NCBI GenBank assembly: GCA_002812745.2
Contig: NCSJ02000053.1
Span: 114,622-178,621, forward strand
Direction: 5' to 3'
Source of the DNA: Scytalidium lignicola
Lineage: Eukaryota; Ascomycota; Leotiomycetes
Length of the DNA: 64,000 nucleotides
The translations under genes were made by a program, and so were the position numbers. Under the pieces are notes generated by a model. It ran no database searches. It was given only the letters and a program-made list of their open reading frames with translations, and had not been told where the DNA came from. Shown here piece by piece: positions 37,995 through 50,826 of this stretch. Position 1 is the first letter of the stretch. Every line of letters starts with the position of its first letter.

Positions 37995-40900
37995 ATGAGG
38001 GGAGAGGAGGAGATTATGGACGAGATCCACGGCTTAGTCGGGTATCCTACCATCCTCTATGCCAATGCTTGTACACCTCACGTAACTCATAAAACTAATC
38101 TCTGTACCTCATAGGGAGTTGAAAAGCTTTCCCGCCGATGCTCACTGGTTTTGTCCAAAGCTTAATGACGACGATCCTGCCGACTATGACAACCCTGATA
38201 TTGCTGAAGAAGATGTTAGCTCTCAAACGAAGCACCAGGCGATTGAGGCCTTCAAACGGAGAAAAGAGGTGGCATACAAGGTTTCACTTGTCCTGGGTTT
38301 ATCTCCAGAGGTTTCTGGGAGGGTGATGGAGGATTACACACGCCGCCTGAATACTCTTTTGACATCTTGCTCAAAGTGTGTTAGCAATTGGCATATGGGC
38401 CGCAAGGGATATCTGAAGCAACTTGCAGAGTGAGTTGGGGTAGATAATACAGATTTCAAACACTAAGTTATCTAGGCAGTTTGATGACGATACCATTGCG
38501 GAGCTTTCGGATCGGCTCGATAGAATCGACTTTGACAGAATCGATAGGGGACTCGCAACCGCCGAAAAGCTTTTGAGCGCAGTTGAACCTGCACAGCGAA
38601 CACAAAAGCTTCTTGCTCAGAGTAATGCAGAAACTCTCGTTGCTCTCTACGAAGCACTCTGCTGTATAAATTACCATAAATCAGACCAGAGATTGGCTAA
38701 ACATTTTGACTATGTTTTCCAGCAGGTCCAAAATAAGAAACCTCTTCGAATTGAAGACACAATACCTGCGATGACTCGATTCCTTTTTCATCCCAATCCC
38801 ATTAGGCTTCGATTTGCGACAAGTGCGTGGGAAGGCAAAATGAGACCGATGCTCACTACGGAAACTTTTGATTGGGTTGTTCACGATAATCTCTCGGAGT
38901 CAATGTGGATGGCCTCGCAACTCTCCGCCCCCTACCCGGATATCCAAAGATTCTGGGATGGATTTCTTCTAATGCTCAATAAAATGGATCAAAATCTTAT
39001 AACCCATTCTCTACGAGCTATGGAGATTCAGCCAGACATATACCACGTTGCGCTCCAGCACCTTTCCTGCAAATCAGAGGAAATACTTCGTCCTGTAATC
39101 AAAGCTATATCGGGTCTCATCCGGAAATCATCAAAAGACTTTTGGTCAGCAATGGGAACAATATCACCGGTAACGGTGGCGGAGCAGATTTTCCTTAATC
39201 CTACATATAAGCAGTTACTTGCTAAAGCAGGAAAATTTGGAGACCCTGAGGAATGTTTTGAGGCAACTTCCTGGATTCCAGACTTCATAGGTTCACTTGC
39301 TGCTGTACACCAGTATGATGCATGCCGATCGTTGTTGTATCATTTGCTGGAGCGTCTCCAAGGCGAAGCACTGCCACAGGATGCACAACTAGCCTGCTGT
39401 CGTGCTGCCCTAGAGGCATTATGCGTCACACTCAGTACTTTTGTTGATAAAGAATATAAAATCAACCCTTCAACTTCACTCATAGTTATCAACAACGTAT
39501 TGAGTCTCGTGGACAAATATAAGGTAATTGTTCTTCAATGTGCAGATGCACAGGAGGCGGATCAAGGCAGTCTTGATTTAAAGAGATTGGGTATGCTGGT
39601 CATCCGAGATGCTCTTGATCTTGACTGTAAAGCTTTAAGTTCCGAATACACTGCCCTTTTGGGTGGGACTCCTATACAGCGAGACCAGACAAGCCACTCG
39701 AGGCCTATATGGGAAGCAGTCCTACAATCATTCAGGCCTGGAAATCTAGAGCTGGGTAAGAATATTCTTGCTGCTACCTCTTCTCTCATCGGACTGGATC
39801 GGATATGGCCGCAAGACAAGAAGAAATCAACCCTATCCAAGGATAGTATCCAGTTTAACAAGGATTTTCAACAACTCACTGAGAACATATCGAAGGTATA
39901 CGAGCGTCTTAGTGATTTTGAACCAGACGACCTCCTCCAGATGTACCGAGATCCATTAACGGCGCGTCCTATGTTTGCCGCTCTGATGTCCGGAGATCAA
40001 GCCACATATGAAGCTGCTATAGAGCTGGTAAAGGTAATGACCGGTATGTCAAGCAAACAAGAGGCCTTCTCGATTGTCTTAGATAAGGTCTTTGTCCCCA
40101 CGCTTAATTCCTTGACTTTTGCAATTACTCGTATAAGCAAGACCAAAGCGTTCACTCCCGTGCCTTTCATGATTAAGACTGGCCGAGAGGTTCTTAAAGC
40201 ACTGTGTGGATCTACTGGAGCATTACGTACTCGAACCACATCAACTACTGCTGAGCAGCATGCTATTACAACTTGGTGGGCACATCAGTGGCGTGGCCTA
40301 GATTTTATATTTCGGTATACTGAGCACTGGACTGCACAGGTTGACAGACCACTGGAGGAGATGGAAGTTTTCTGTCGGGATGCGATGGAATACGCAGAGG
40401 CTCTGTTCGACCAGTACTCTATTGTTGCTGCAGCGTTAGACGAGTCAAATGCTTCAGAGCGGGTAGCAAAGGACTCTGGAGCTTCCACATCAGATACCTC
40501 TAAGGCATCACAGTCCAAGGTTCTACAAGTTGTTTGTAATAATGTTTTCGGGTTGACGTTGTGGCTTAGGCTTAGAGACTCATACCTTGTGAGCGTCATT
40601 ACCAGTTTGCTCGGCAAGCTGCTAAGATCCTTGGCTGAGTTCGATATGGAGATTGAGGAAGAAGCTCTACAATATATCAAAGATGCTCTTAAGCAAGAGA
40701 GGGAGAGAGGCTTCCGGAAAACGAACCTGACAAACCTACAAAAGGCCGAGCTTCAGAGAGCTCTTGATGAACATCAGGGACTTGAATTCATTGAACCTGA
40801 GCAGGCTCTAAAGACGGCAGCGCCAAAGAAACAGTCAACTATTGAAGCATGGTCAAGGTCTGCAGAGGGCATAAAGCATGAGCCGAAAACCAAACTTCAG

Positions 40901-43900
40901 ACGACATCAGCGTTGAGCAGTCATAATAACCGTATCCTAGAGGCGATGCGTGCTAGGCAAACTGCAGAATCTCGAGAGTCTAGGGAGAAAGCAGATGCAA
41001 TAAGGGAAAAAAGGAAGAAAGAAATCGAAGAGAAGCGGCAGCGGGATGCACTGGCGATTGCTAGAGCGAAAGCTCTGAGGTCCAATATAGTACCTGGTGA
41101 AGGATCTGGACTGAAAGGTATCGGCATCGAAGGAAAGGAACATGGACCTATTCGAAGTGAGATCATGGTTGGATCATCGGATGAAGAATCCGATGATGAA
41201 GACAATGATAGCACAGACGCTCTTCTACTTCAAAGAAAGGCGACATCACAAAAAGTCAGAGAATATGAAGAAAGCAAACGGCTTGCCCTCAAACAAATGC
41301 AGCAGGGACCAGTCCGGAAGACCAAGGTTCAGCGGTCTGCCAAGGATCTCCGCGCTCGGGTTGAGCCGAACATGGATAAACTATACATTGAGATCCTTAA
41401 CTGGGACATTTTCCATCATGGGGACGATCCGCCAAGCAATAGCGATTATAAAAAGATTGCGTATAAATTCTTAGACTTGGATCTCTACAAGCGCACATTT
41501 GGCCCATTATTAATCTCCGAAGTATGGCGTTCCCTGATGACAGCAAAGGACGAAAATAACTTTGCGGCTGTTGAAATAACGATCCTCAATCGGCTTTCCG
41601 TGGATAAGTTTATGGAAGTTAGCAGTAGTATGCCAATTGCTTCAAATCGTGACATGAAAATCAGTGAACGAGACATTGTCCTCTTATCTCGGGGTCAAGA
41701 TCCTCTCAATAATCAGCAGGAACCTCATTGTCTAGGTCGGGTAGAACGAGTAAATCGCAAGAAAGATGTGGTTGAAGTTACCTATCGTGTCAGCAGAGAC
41801 TGCCCTGCAGCTTTTCTCCAATGTATGGTTCCCAATGGGAAGGTGCACGCCTTGAAAATCGCCGATATGACCACGACACAGCGGGAGTTTGCAGCTTTGA
41901 GCAGTTTAGAGTATTATGACTTATGCAGTGAGATCTTGGAAGCAAAACCGTCTCCGATTCAGAGATACTCAGAAGAGAAAGTGTCTGCAGTAGCATCAAA
42001 ATATCAGCTCAATAGGGGTCAAGCGCAAGCCATTCTTTCAGCTAACGACAATGATGGCTTTACTTTGATCCAAGGGTAAGTCACATAAAGTAATCTTGAT
42101 TCCTATTTCTCTAATAAGATTCAGGCCTCCTGGTTCCGGAAAGACAAAAACAATCGTAGCAATGGTGGGAACTATACTGACGCCAATATTACAGCAACAA
42201 GCACTACAGGCAAGAGCAAGACCTGCGGTTCCAGGTGCTTCTGCGCCTTCTAACCACCCAAAGAAAAAACTTCTCATCTGCGCACCCAGTAATGCTGCCG
42301 TTGATGAACTAGTCGTCCGACTAAAACAGGGAATTCAACCTTTGAATGGACCGCTTCAAAAGATTAGCGTCATTCGTATCGGTAGAAGTGATGCAATCAA
42401 TGCAGACGTCAAAGATGTGATGCTTGATGAATTAGTTAGAGTCAAATTAGAAGGTGACAAAGCTGACAAAAATGGTATCTTGAGCGAAAGAGAGAAGTTG
42501 CATCAAGAGGCTGGCAAGATCAAGGAGCAACTAAATGTGCTTAGGCCGCAAATGGGGGAAGCTCGAGGCAAGCAAGACAAAGCCTTGGAGCTTAAACTGC
42601 AAAGAGAATTCGACCTATTAAAGCGAAGACAAGCTCATATTGGCTCCAAGATCGACGAAGACAAAGAGAGTGGAAACACCGTCAGCCGCCAGAATGAGAT
42701 CAATCGACGCCGCTTCCAACAGGAGATCATTGATTCGGCTCATGTACTCTGCGCCACGCTCAGTGGTAGTGGCCACGATATGTTCAGAAATCTGAACGTC
42801 GAATTCGAAACTGTTNATCATCGATGAGGCAGCTCAGTGTATTGAACTTAGTGCACTAATCCCTCTTAAGTATGGCTGCTCCAAATGCATTCTCGTCGGA
42901 GATCCAGAGCAGTTACCTCCCACTGTTCTTTCTCGGTCTGCTAAAAGTTTTGGATATGAACAAAGCTTGTTCGTTCGTATGCAGCACAATCACCCACAAG
43001 ATGTTCACCTCCTCGATACTCAATACAGAATGCACCCAGAAATTAGTCGATTCCCAAGCAAGGAATTCTATGGCGGTAGACTTATTGATGGCAATAATAT
43101 GGCTAGGTTGCGAGAAAAACCATGGCACACAAGCACTATTTTGGGACCCTACCGCTTCTTCGATGTCAAAGGTGTTCAAACTAAAGAAGCTCGAGGACAC
43201 TCGTTCATCAATATACCTGAATTAAATGCAGCCTTACAGCTCTACCGGCGATTAAAGACGGATTATAGCACATATGACTTTAAGGGCAAGATTGGTATCA
43301 TAACCAGTTACAAAGCCCAATTAAATGAGCTGAAGTCTCGATTCGCTAGAACATATGGTGATTCTATCTTTGAAGAGATTGAATTCAATACTACCGACGC
43401 TTTTCAGGGACGTGAACGTGAAATCATCATCTTTTCTTGCGTCAGAGCTAAGGCGACAGGTGGTATTGGTTTCTTGGGTGATATTAGACGTATGAACGTG
43501 GGTTTAACTCGAGCGAAGTGCTCGTTATGGGTCTTGGGTGATTCTAAATCGCTCCAGCAAGGAGAATTCTGGAACAAACTTATTGAGGATTCGAAGGTGC
43601 GAAACAGGTATACAAATGGAGATGTAATGGCTTTGCTCTCAAAACCTACATCTAAAGATCGGAAGATTACATATGAAGAGCCACCATATTCTACCAACGA
43701 TACCAAGAGTGTGGCAGAATCTCGATCGGCAACGCCAAGATCCATTGATACATCTAAGTCTGAGCCAGGCATTCTACCAAAACTTGAGGATAGCGATGTA
43801 GAAATGATTGACGCTCCTACTAGTGCACCGCTTTCAAGAATATCTTCTGTTGGTCCGAGCAGTCCAATGACAGAATCCTCTGATAGCAAGGACAAGACCA

Positions 43901-44291
43901 GAGATCTATCAGCAATCAAAGAAGAGCCTTCTGGTCTCAACCCTAGCAAGAAACATATGAGAGAGCTATCTCTGGATGATCCCATACCACCAAAAAGAGT
44001 AGGTTACCTGAATCCCTTCCCCCCCTCCTTTCAATTATCGTTGTTGCACGGTTTACAATAAATTGCCCCGCGTTACTCAAATTATTAAATGCTCACCATC
44101 CGTAATAGTTACACACCCCCTCACAACAAGACCTCAAGGTCCCTAAAGACGAAAAGGAAAAGGAGGCCAATATAGGACCGCAAATATCCAAGCTGCCACC
44201 TAAACCCGCCCCTGGGTCTCTTGGGATACTGCCTCCTCGTAAAAAGGTCCCTGTAGATCCCTTTATTAAACGCAAACCGGCACGTAGATGA
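37995..44291 (+). CDS. sen1: SF1 helicase Sen1
   Basis: Exons 37995-38041, 38115-38429, 38476-42075, 42125-43998 and 44139-44291 give 1995 residues once the single N at 42816 is ignored; with N counted, frame is lost just before motif II. N-terminal helical scaffold to about residue 950, a charged linker, then the helicase core: Walker A GPPGSGKTKT starts at about 1321 directly at a splice junction, motif II is DEAAQC, then GDPEQLPPT, QYRMHPEIS, TTDAFQGRERE and VGLTRAK. The C-terminal KKVPVDPFIKRKPARR tail resembles the nuclear-localisation end of Sen1. Sen1 unwinds RNA and RNA:DNA hybrids and, with Nrd1/Nab3 in yeast, terminates transcription of non-coding RNAs and resolves R-loops. The 47-base first exon and short introns are normal for fungi. 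Confidence 0.95.
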
Positions 44292-44517
44292 AATCTGAAA
44301 TTCGGAGTTATGGGTTATGGTCTTAAGAGGTTATGGTTTTTCACCCTCGGATGGGGTTATAAAAGCATTGCAAGCGTGTCATAGAAGCATTAATTATTAC
44401 CAAAGCCGGATTGGGGGGTTTACATTCACGCGTTGCATTTTCAGTTAGCTAGGATAGATTCCACTGTGTGATATTTGAGCAGAGTTGCTAACGTGATATC
44501 AAAACCCGTAAGTACAG

Positions 44518-44640
44518 CTTGGCCATAAATGCTAGATTAGCTCCCTCTATTCCTCAAAAGGAGGCCCTGGTGAGTTGCTTGTAGATGTGATAGGATACTG
44601 TAACACCATTTCTTTCGCTGGATATATAACAAAACTTCCT
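44518..44640 (-). repeat. Dispersed repeat copy, inverted match at 59071-59194
   Basis: About 123 bases match the reverse complement of 59071-59194 with few substitutions. Both copies keep one open frame reading GSFVIYPAKEMVLQYPITST, so the repeat may derive from a protein-coding element. The origin is unknown. Confidence 0.75.
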
Positions 44641-45223
44641 CGTATGGCATATTTCATGCCGACAACCTTCCCATGCCTCCCTGCCCCTGACCCACACGCG
44701 CTCCTGTGCCAATTAACGGCCTTTCGCAGCTGACCCCTAGTGTCTAAGACCACCGCGGTGAACGCAAAGGACACTACCTACGACAAGAAGCTCAACCAAA
44801 GCAATTATTAGCAACCTCAACTCTCATATCACCGAAGTGAGGGTCAATTCAAGCTAATAGAATTCCAAGGAAGTGTGAGTTATATCTAAACTCCAGAATA
44901 TCGTGCAACAATGACTGAGTAGAGAATAGGCTGTCTACTACTCAACCGAATATATGACTACACCCCAGGCCGAACAACTTGCCCTGAAGGCTTCAATGCC
45001 TCTACATTTCCAGCTAGTCTTCGTATATTAGTTAACAACCTAACTCTACGGCATGAGATAATCTCCTCCAGAACGCGTTCATATTTTCCCACATCTCTTG
45101 TTTGAACTATTAGAACATTCGATCTAAACAGCTTTGCTCAGATGGCTATTTAGTAAGTGTGCTTACATGAGAATGGCTCACCAAACTTTAACAGTTTGCC
45201 ACCAATGGCATGCCTTCGAATGA

Positions 45224-45658
45224 GAGTTTAAGACTTTCTTCCCATTGTGCTAGGATGGTGTTAACCTTGACAGTTCAGACCACACCAGCCACGTGAGTAT
45301 CCTATCCATTCATGAATTACACAGCACAGCTAACAGGCTTGAAGGTTGTTTTCCCAGCTATTGGTGATTACAACGTTGGTGTCTGCCTCGAGTATCACCC
45401 CAAGGCCATCTACTCCATCTTCTATGAGTTCTTCTACGACACTTCGGCCTCACCGACTTTAGCAGATGGGTCTGGGCAATGGGTGACTCAACTGGTTACG
45501 GACTGCACGCTAACTTTGTCAACGGCTGCAAGGACCAAACTGCCCTTGAGAACGTCATCACCACCTGCCAGGAAACAACCCCGTTACTGGCACCCCAATC
45601 AAGAGAGCTCGTACTCTTAAGGCGTAGTAGAGCATTGTGTGGTAGAAGTCGTCAGTAA
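45224..45658 (+). pseudogene. DUF1996 secreted-type protein, decayed fragment
   Basis: The translated signal is DGVNLDSSDHTSHV, then after a probable intron VVFPAIGDYNVGVC, YSIFYEFFYDT, and after a +1 shift FSRWVWAMGDSTGYG...CKDQTALENVITTC. These are ordered blocks of the DUF1996 (WSC-associated, secreted) family. Two lesions are visible: the TGG expected before DGVNLDS is TAG at 45251-45253, and the frame changes near 45450. The N-terminal half is absent or beyond recognition in 44900-45220. TGG to TAG is a C-to-T change on the opposite strand at CpA, consistent with repeat-induced point mutation or with ordinary decay. Confidence 0.72.
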
Positions 45659-46712
45659 TGTGATCAGCTATATCTACCTCTCTTTTTTGTATATAGCTTT
45701 TTATTTTACTGCACATGATTGATGAGAAAATTAAAATTGTTTTGAGCTCAACAATACCAGTATATGCTATGAAAAGAAGTAGTGAATGATCTCGTCCTAT
45801 TGGTTTAGACTAGTTGGATTTTGATGGCTTTAATTATGGGCTACGAAGGGATCTGATTGACATAGACTAGTATTTTATAATATGAATAAAACTGTAATAC
45901 TGTAATACAAGGATACCCCTGGCCTGCTCCAATTTTTGATATACTATGGTATATCACGGTATAACTTTACGTTTCATTTTAATAATAGTGCTAGTTATTC
46001 TCAAGATGATCTAAAATCACACACAAAAAATNATATGAAGATATTCCAAAAAAATACAAGTGACAAAAGAGTTCTTGCCCTACGCTATTGTTTCACGGTA
46101 GGCCTTACGTCTCTGCTAGTTCATCNTTTTTTGATGACGAACTAGACTTACTTTCCCCCTTTGCTCTCGGAACAGCAATTTGACCTGACCGTTCTGCCAC
46201 AACGGCGCTTTTTGCTGTTCATTGAACGAGCTTCTTTGGGGCTATATAGGAAAATTAGTGTAAAGGGGCCAGGGGTAGGAAGCGGAGATTCTAGTGAAGT
46301 TTTAGCGTGAATTTGGGCTAGGTCGATTTGCACACAAAGATACGTGGATTATTTAAATGAAGAAGAGACGGTTATAGGCCNTTTTTTTGCATCTGATAAT
46401 AAGTTTTGTGAGCTGTTGGCCTATGCTACTCTTTATCGAATGAAGCACAAGTATCTCAAAGCTAGATAAGTGGAATCAACTCCTAGTTTAATGGTTCATT
46501 AGATAGTGGTTATATCCATGATAAGCTTTATCCTAGCTGTTAATCTAGGATCAATGGAAGGCAATTTTTTAAAGATGACTTCAAGTTCAGTAAACTACAT
46601 GCTTATTAAGCATTGTTTCCTAAGTATCTTAGTTAGATTTTACCCTCGAGAAGAACAAATTCAACCCAGAACTAGCTCCAATACACTTCTGTTGTATGCT
46701 GCAAGGACTGCA

Positions 46713-48676
46713 TCATACAGTATCCCAAACAAATGTTGAGGCATAGGAAACTATGCAAGGTATCAACTCCCATCTCTCCACGAAGGGCAGACTATTTATC
46801 AACAACCATCTATCTGTCCTCCGTCTTTTCTTGAATTCTTCATATCCAACCTCGCCCACCTCTCCTTCAGGACCAAAGACATAATACCCGCCTTTATCAA
46901 ACGGAGTCCAGATCTTCTCACCATAAACGAACTGGTTCCATTTCTGCTGCATGTATACAGCCAAATCCCGTTCTTTTGTGGGATTTTTCACATTATCAAA
47001 TATGAAATCTGGCCCATAGAGGTATGGAAGCTCTAGTAAGTGGTTTGCAAACTTTCCAAAGAAAGGACCACCAAATGGGTTGATCTCATCGAATAGATAT
47101 CGATAAACGGTAGCACCTTTTGCAGTCGCAGCTGATGCAAATCTCTCCGTCGGTTCCGTAAATGTTGAGTCTTCTACGATCTCCCATAGGCGAGCAAGAG
47201 TGTCCTTGACATTCCTTCCTGGACGAATGTCATATGCCTCGAAGAGTGCCATGATTGTCTCCTCGGAAATCACGCTCTTTAGAGTAGAAATGAACTCTGC
47301 TATAGATATCCTTGGATTTCCTTGTCCCATGTGTATACTTCTTATGACACCTTCAAACACCGTAAACTCATTTGCATTGTCACCCACGATGATCTCTAGG
47401 CCATTAGCATCGAAGTCTCTCCATGAAGCATCATAATACTTGTTATCGATAGTAACTCGGCAGATCATCATCCCTAACTGCTGTAACTGGACAGCAACAA
47501 AATCATAGGCTGACACTGGTAATTTCCGCATTTCCTCTAGGGATGTCACACCGAGGACTTTCTTATGACCTTCATAGAATGATTGTTGCTCCTCTAGTGT
47601 TGCTGGATATGACATTGTGCAGGAATCTATTTGTCCTGATTGAATGACTGCTCGTCTGAACCGTCTGGGTAACTTTGAGTATATTTGAATTAGGGTGGAC
47701 AAAGCACCTGCGGATTCGCCTAGGAGAGTGATGTTATCCTGATCTCCACCGAAGTGACTAATGTTGCGGTATACCCACTCGATACCAAGGTGCTAAAAAC
47801 ATGTGAACTTAGAATTAATTATGAAATATGTAGGACTTGGGTAAATTACAATATCATGCGGTCCTAAGTCGGGATTTAGTTCTAGCTTCTTGTATTAAGT
47901 GTACCCTTTCAGTTTGACTCACCATAGTTACCAACTCCTTCGTCTCCAGCTTCTCGATTATCTTCTAGGAGCTCTTTCGATGCAAGGAACCCTAGAGATC
48001 CAAGTCGATAGCTGTATATCATACTTAGTATTCACCGTGTATCAGGCACATATGGTCGGAACACATACTTCAAAGTCACAAATATCACCGGTTTACCAGC
48101 CTCCACACTCTTGGAAACAAAGGCACCTCCATCAACAAACCAGGAGGAGTTACGTCCACCCAAAAGTCCCCCTCTAATAGTAACCCCGTAAGTAACACTG
48201 TAGCATGCACTAGATCGAGATAAAACATACCCATGGATACAAACCATAACCGGAAGGTTGGTTCCAAGTTTATTGCTTGTTGGGCAAGAAATGTTCAAAT
48301 TCAAGCATTCAAATTCATCTATCTCGTAAGGCTCCTCTGTCTTAATAGCGTCTACCGAGTTTGGGTCAATCCCATTGAAGAAATCTTCATGTGCTAAGGG
48401 TGCGATGAATTGAGGACACGCGGGTCTATATGTTTTACTCGTTAATATGCGAATAAAATGGATGATTTGTTTTCAAGGGTATTTTTACCCGTATTTTGTG
48501 GCATCATAGCTTTCGCTGTAATTCTCCTCTAGTTTCGATTGTTGCCATCGAGCTGGGATGGATGCGAATTTGATACCTCGGAATTGGGTTACTGGCGCTG
48601 TTTCTATTGAGTGAGGATGATGGATTCCTTGAAAGTTAGTTTTCAATTTTCGGTGATAGAGTTTGTGGTCTGCCAT
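46713..48676 (-). CDS. Type-B carboxylesterase/lipase
   Basis: A six-exon minus-strand model (48676-48489, 48425-48231, 48173-48069, 48011-47923, 47881-47850, 47792-46713) gives 562 residues in frame, normal for type-B esterases. Recognisable blocks are the oxyanion hole VMVCIHGGG, NYRLGSLGFLASKE, the nucleophile elbow GESAG, and the histidine segment NHLLELPYLYG; the acidic triad member is probably in the VGDNANEF region. No signal peptide is seen, so a cytosolic role in ester hydrolysis is likely, with unknown substrate. The 32-nt fifth exon between a 41-base and a 57-base intron is the weakest part of the model. The gene looks intact although its neighbours are decayed. Confidence 0.78.
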
Positions 48677-49623
48677 GATAAAACCTAGATTGCTCTAGTT
48701 ACAGGACTCTTCTCACAGCTGCCCGCCATAAAAGTTCATATAGATTTACAGTACCCTCACCGACAAGAAAACCTAAAAGGTTCGTGTAAGCACTACCCCC
48801 TCCGGCCCCAGATTTACAAATTATCTCTGCTTTAGGAGAATAAAGGATTTTAAGTAGACAATATCCTTGTATATATAACTTTGGCCTGAGAAGCTTAAGC
48901 GACCTGGGGTCCGAGGGGATAATACAGGTAACCAACTCTGGCAAATAGGATTAGGGCTCATAATGCAGTCTCAGGTAATCAAACCGACAAAAAGTGATAC
49001 GGGGCTCAATGTCCATACACATATCTGTTTTGGATATGAGATTTACTGAACCAAAGTAACTCATTGAAGCGAGCGTAGTGAGCTTCTATTAAGGTAGTCA
49101 CGGTAATCGTCGGCTCGGCCAACGATTAGCTTAGAGTGCCGTTCGTTTTTACCGCCTGGCAGACCGCTCTGAGTAATAGCGCCATTTTCTGCCGGGTACA
49201 AATCTTAACTAGTGAATCACTCCAAAATATTTATTTTAAAGGTTATGTCAATTAGTCTAGGAACCGATTGAAAGCTAAAGAGCTACTACAATTTCCGGTG
49301 TGCCCGGAGCTGACTATTCCTTTTCTCTTAAATCGTCCGAATAATATGTGTACGTGTACAGTGACAAGTGATTACTGTACCCTTGCACTTTTAATGCCTG
49401 TAACATTTATGCTTTAAATAATAATACAGCCTCGCAAACAAGGCCTAATTCGGAAATAATAATGAAATGCGAGCTTGAGCAACTTCCACTCCAGATCAAC
49501 GATATATTTCAGCTCGGCCGCCCCTACGAATCAACTTTAATAATGAAAAAATGATCTTCAATATATTTCAAGATCGGGAATGTAATACTACGTGAAGATG
49601 ACGTAGTAAAGTTCTTTCAAATA

Positions 49624-49967
49624 GGCCTTACTTAAATCGCCGCCAAATCGCCGGTGTCGGTTGGTTTTCAGGCAACAATACACTATTATTACTTAATTTT
49701 CAGGCAAAGAGTACAAGATTTACACAAATATATATTTGATAATATATGGGCTTTATTATAAATAAAGTATATTAATTCATTGATTGATGAAATTTCTAGT
49801 TACATTTAATCAATAATAAATACTGGAAATTTTGATTAATGTTGATATATAATGATTTTATAAGTAGTAGACAACTTAAAGTCACTATAGTTATAGGCTA
49901 TTCAAAGCCTAAAAGTGGCTATAGTTACAGGGAATTTAGTAACTCTGGCGGCGATTTAAGTAAGGCC
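49624..49967. mobile_element. MITE-like element, 344 bp, 21-bp TIRs
   Basis: The ends 49624-49644 and 49947-49967 are perfect 21-base inverted repeats (core CCTTACTTAAATCGCCGCC). The interior is AT-rich and contains an internal imperfect hairpin near 49880-49930 (CTATAGTTA-type arms). No target duplication is obvious. Confidence 0.7.
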
Positions 49968-50430
49968 AAGATAAAATGGACAGGCACGCATTGGGCTGGA
50001 CTACGATTGGTCTCTTTCAATGCCCCACCCTCCAAACCCCACAAAAGACTTGCACAAGAGGTGATGATGATGATGATGATATTTATTTACGTCCAGCGGG
50101 TGCAGGTTCGAGACCTGCTGCCCTGTGTGACCTCCCGAAGAGTATGGGGACGTGCTAAGCTTAGGATCAATTATATACAAAGTACTATCTAAAAGAGAGC
50201 CAAAAACCACAAGGGGCGAAAAACTTTTCTTATAGATAATCCCGGGTCCCTGATCCCGCGGTGTTGCAGTGCCCTTGAAGACTTAAGAAAGCATTTCATG
50301 CGCTGCCTATTCATTTCTTTTGGGGTCCTCTCGACCGGTTGAGAGATCCTTGTTTTATCTTTTGCCCCAAGCTCAGCACCAATATAAGGTCTGAGTAGTG
50401 TGTATAGAAGGCCAAGTTGAAGTGTCTGTT

Positions 50431-50780
50431 CTATATCACGAGCATATGTGCATCCACATAGCTAGCCGCCTCAGGAGCTGCGTTATAAGATCCGTCTTCA
50501 TTGTAACGATGTTGCGAAGCGTTGAGGTAATCGTAAATCGTCCTGACTTTGTTCAGAGTTGAAAGGAGGATATAGCGCGCAGGTATAACTGTCGATTCGA
50601 TCTTTTGACTCAATCTTAGCTCTATAGACACTGCCTCAGGAGTGCTATAGGTTCGTAGAATGCACCGCGTACAGGTGTTGAGTCGTCGCATTCCCTTGCA
50701 CAAGAGGGCTCTCTCGCGAGGCAGATTTCAGACGAGGCTCAGGTCTCAACTCCAATATTTTGAGATGACTAACAGTCAAT
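50431..50780 (-). pseudogene. Decayed member of an unknown family
   Basis: On the minus strand the stretch around 50600-50712 matches the coding strand of 57855-57940 base for base in several blocks (CCTGTACGCGGTG, ACGAACCTA, AAGATTGA). The reading frame of the better preserved copy contains stops here. The family is not identified. Confidence 0.5.
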
Positions 50781-50826
50781 CACTAATGGAAATATGACGA
50801 ATTTGAGGCCGCAATAGCCAGCTTCA

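Larger units (their letters stand above)
44292..46712. other. Spacer with repeat and DUF1996 relic
   Basis: Between sen1 and the esterase gene. It contains a repeat copy (44518-44640) and the DUF1996 relic (45224-45658). 45660-46712 is AT-rich with Ns at about 46032, 46126 and 46381 and no gene. Confidence 0.6.
48677..50826. other. AT-rich spacer with MITE, microsatellite and gene relic
   Basis: Contains a 344-bp TIR element (49624-49967), a (TGA)n microsatellite at about 50062-50080 and a decayed copy of an unknown family on the minus strand (about 50431-50780). 48700-49600 has no recognisable feature. Confidence 0.6.

Noticed and set aside
42816..42835. sen1 as a frameshifted pseudogene
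   Set aside because: The shift coincides with a single N, and removing it restores frame through all downstream motifs and introns.
50085..50140. GGTTCGAGACC resembles a tRNA B box
   Set aside because: No A box at the right distance and no cloverleaf can be drawn around it; a SINE remnant cannot be excluded but is not supported.
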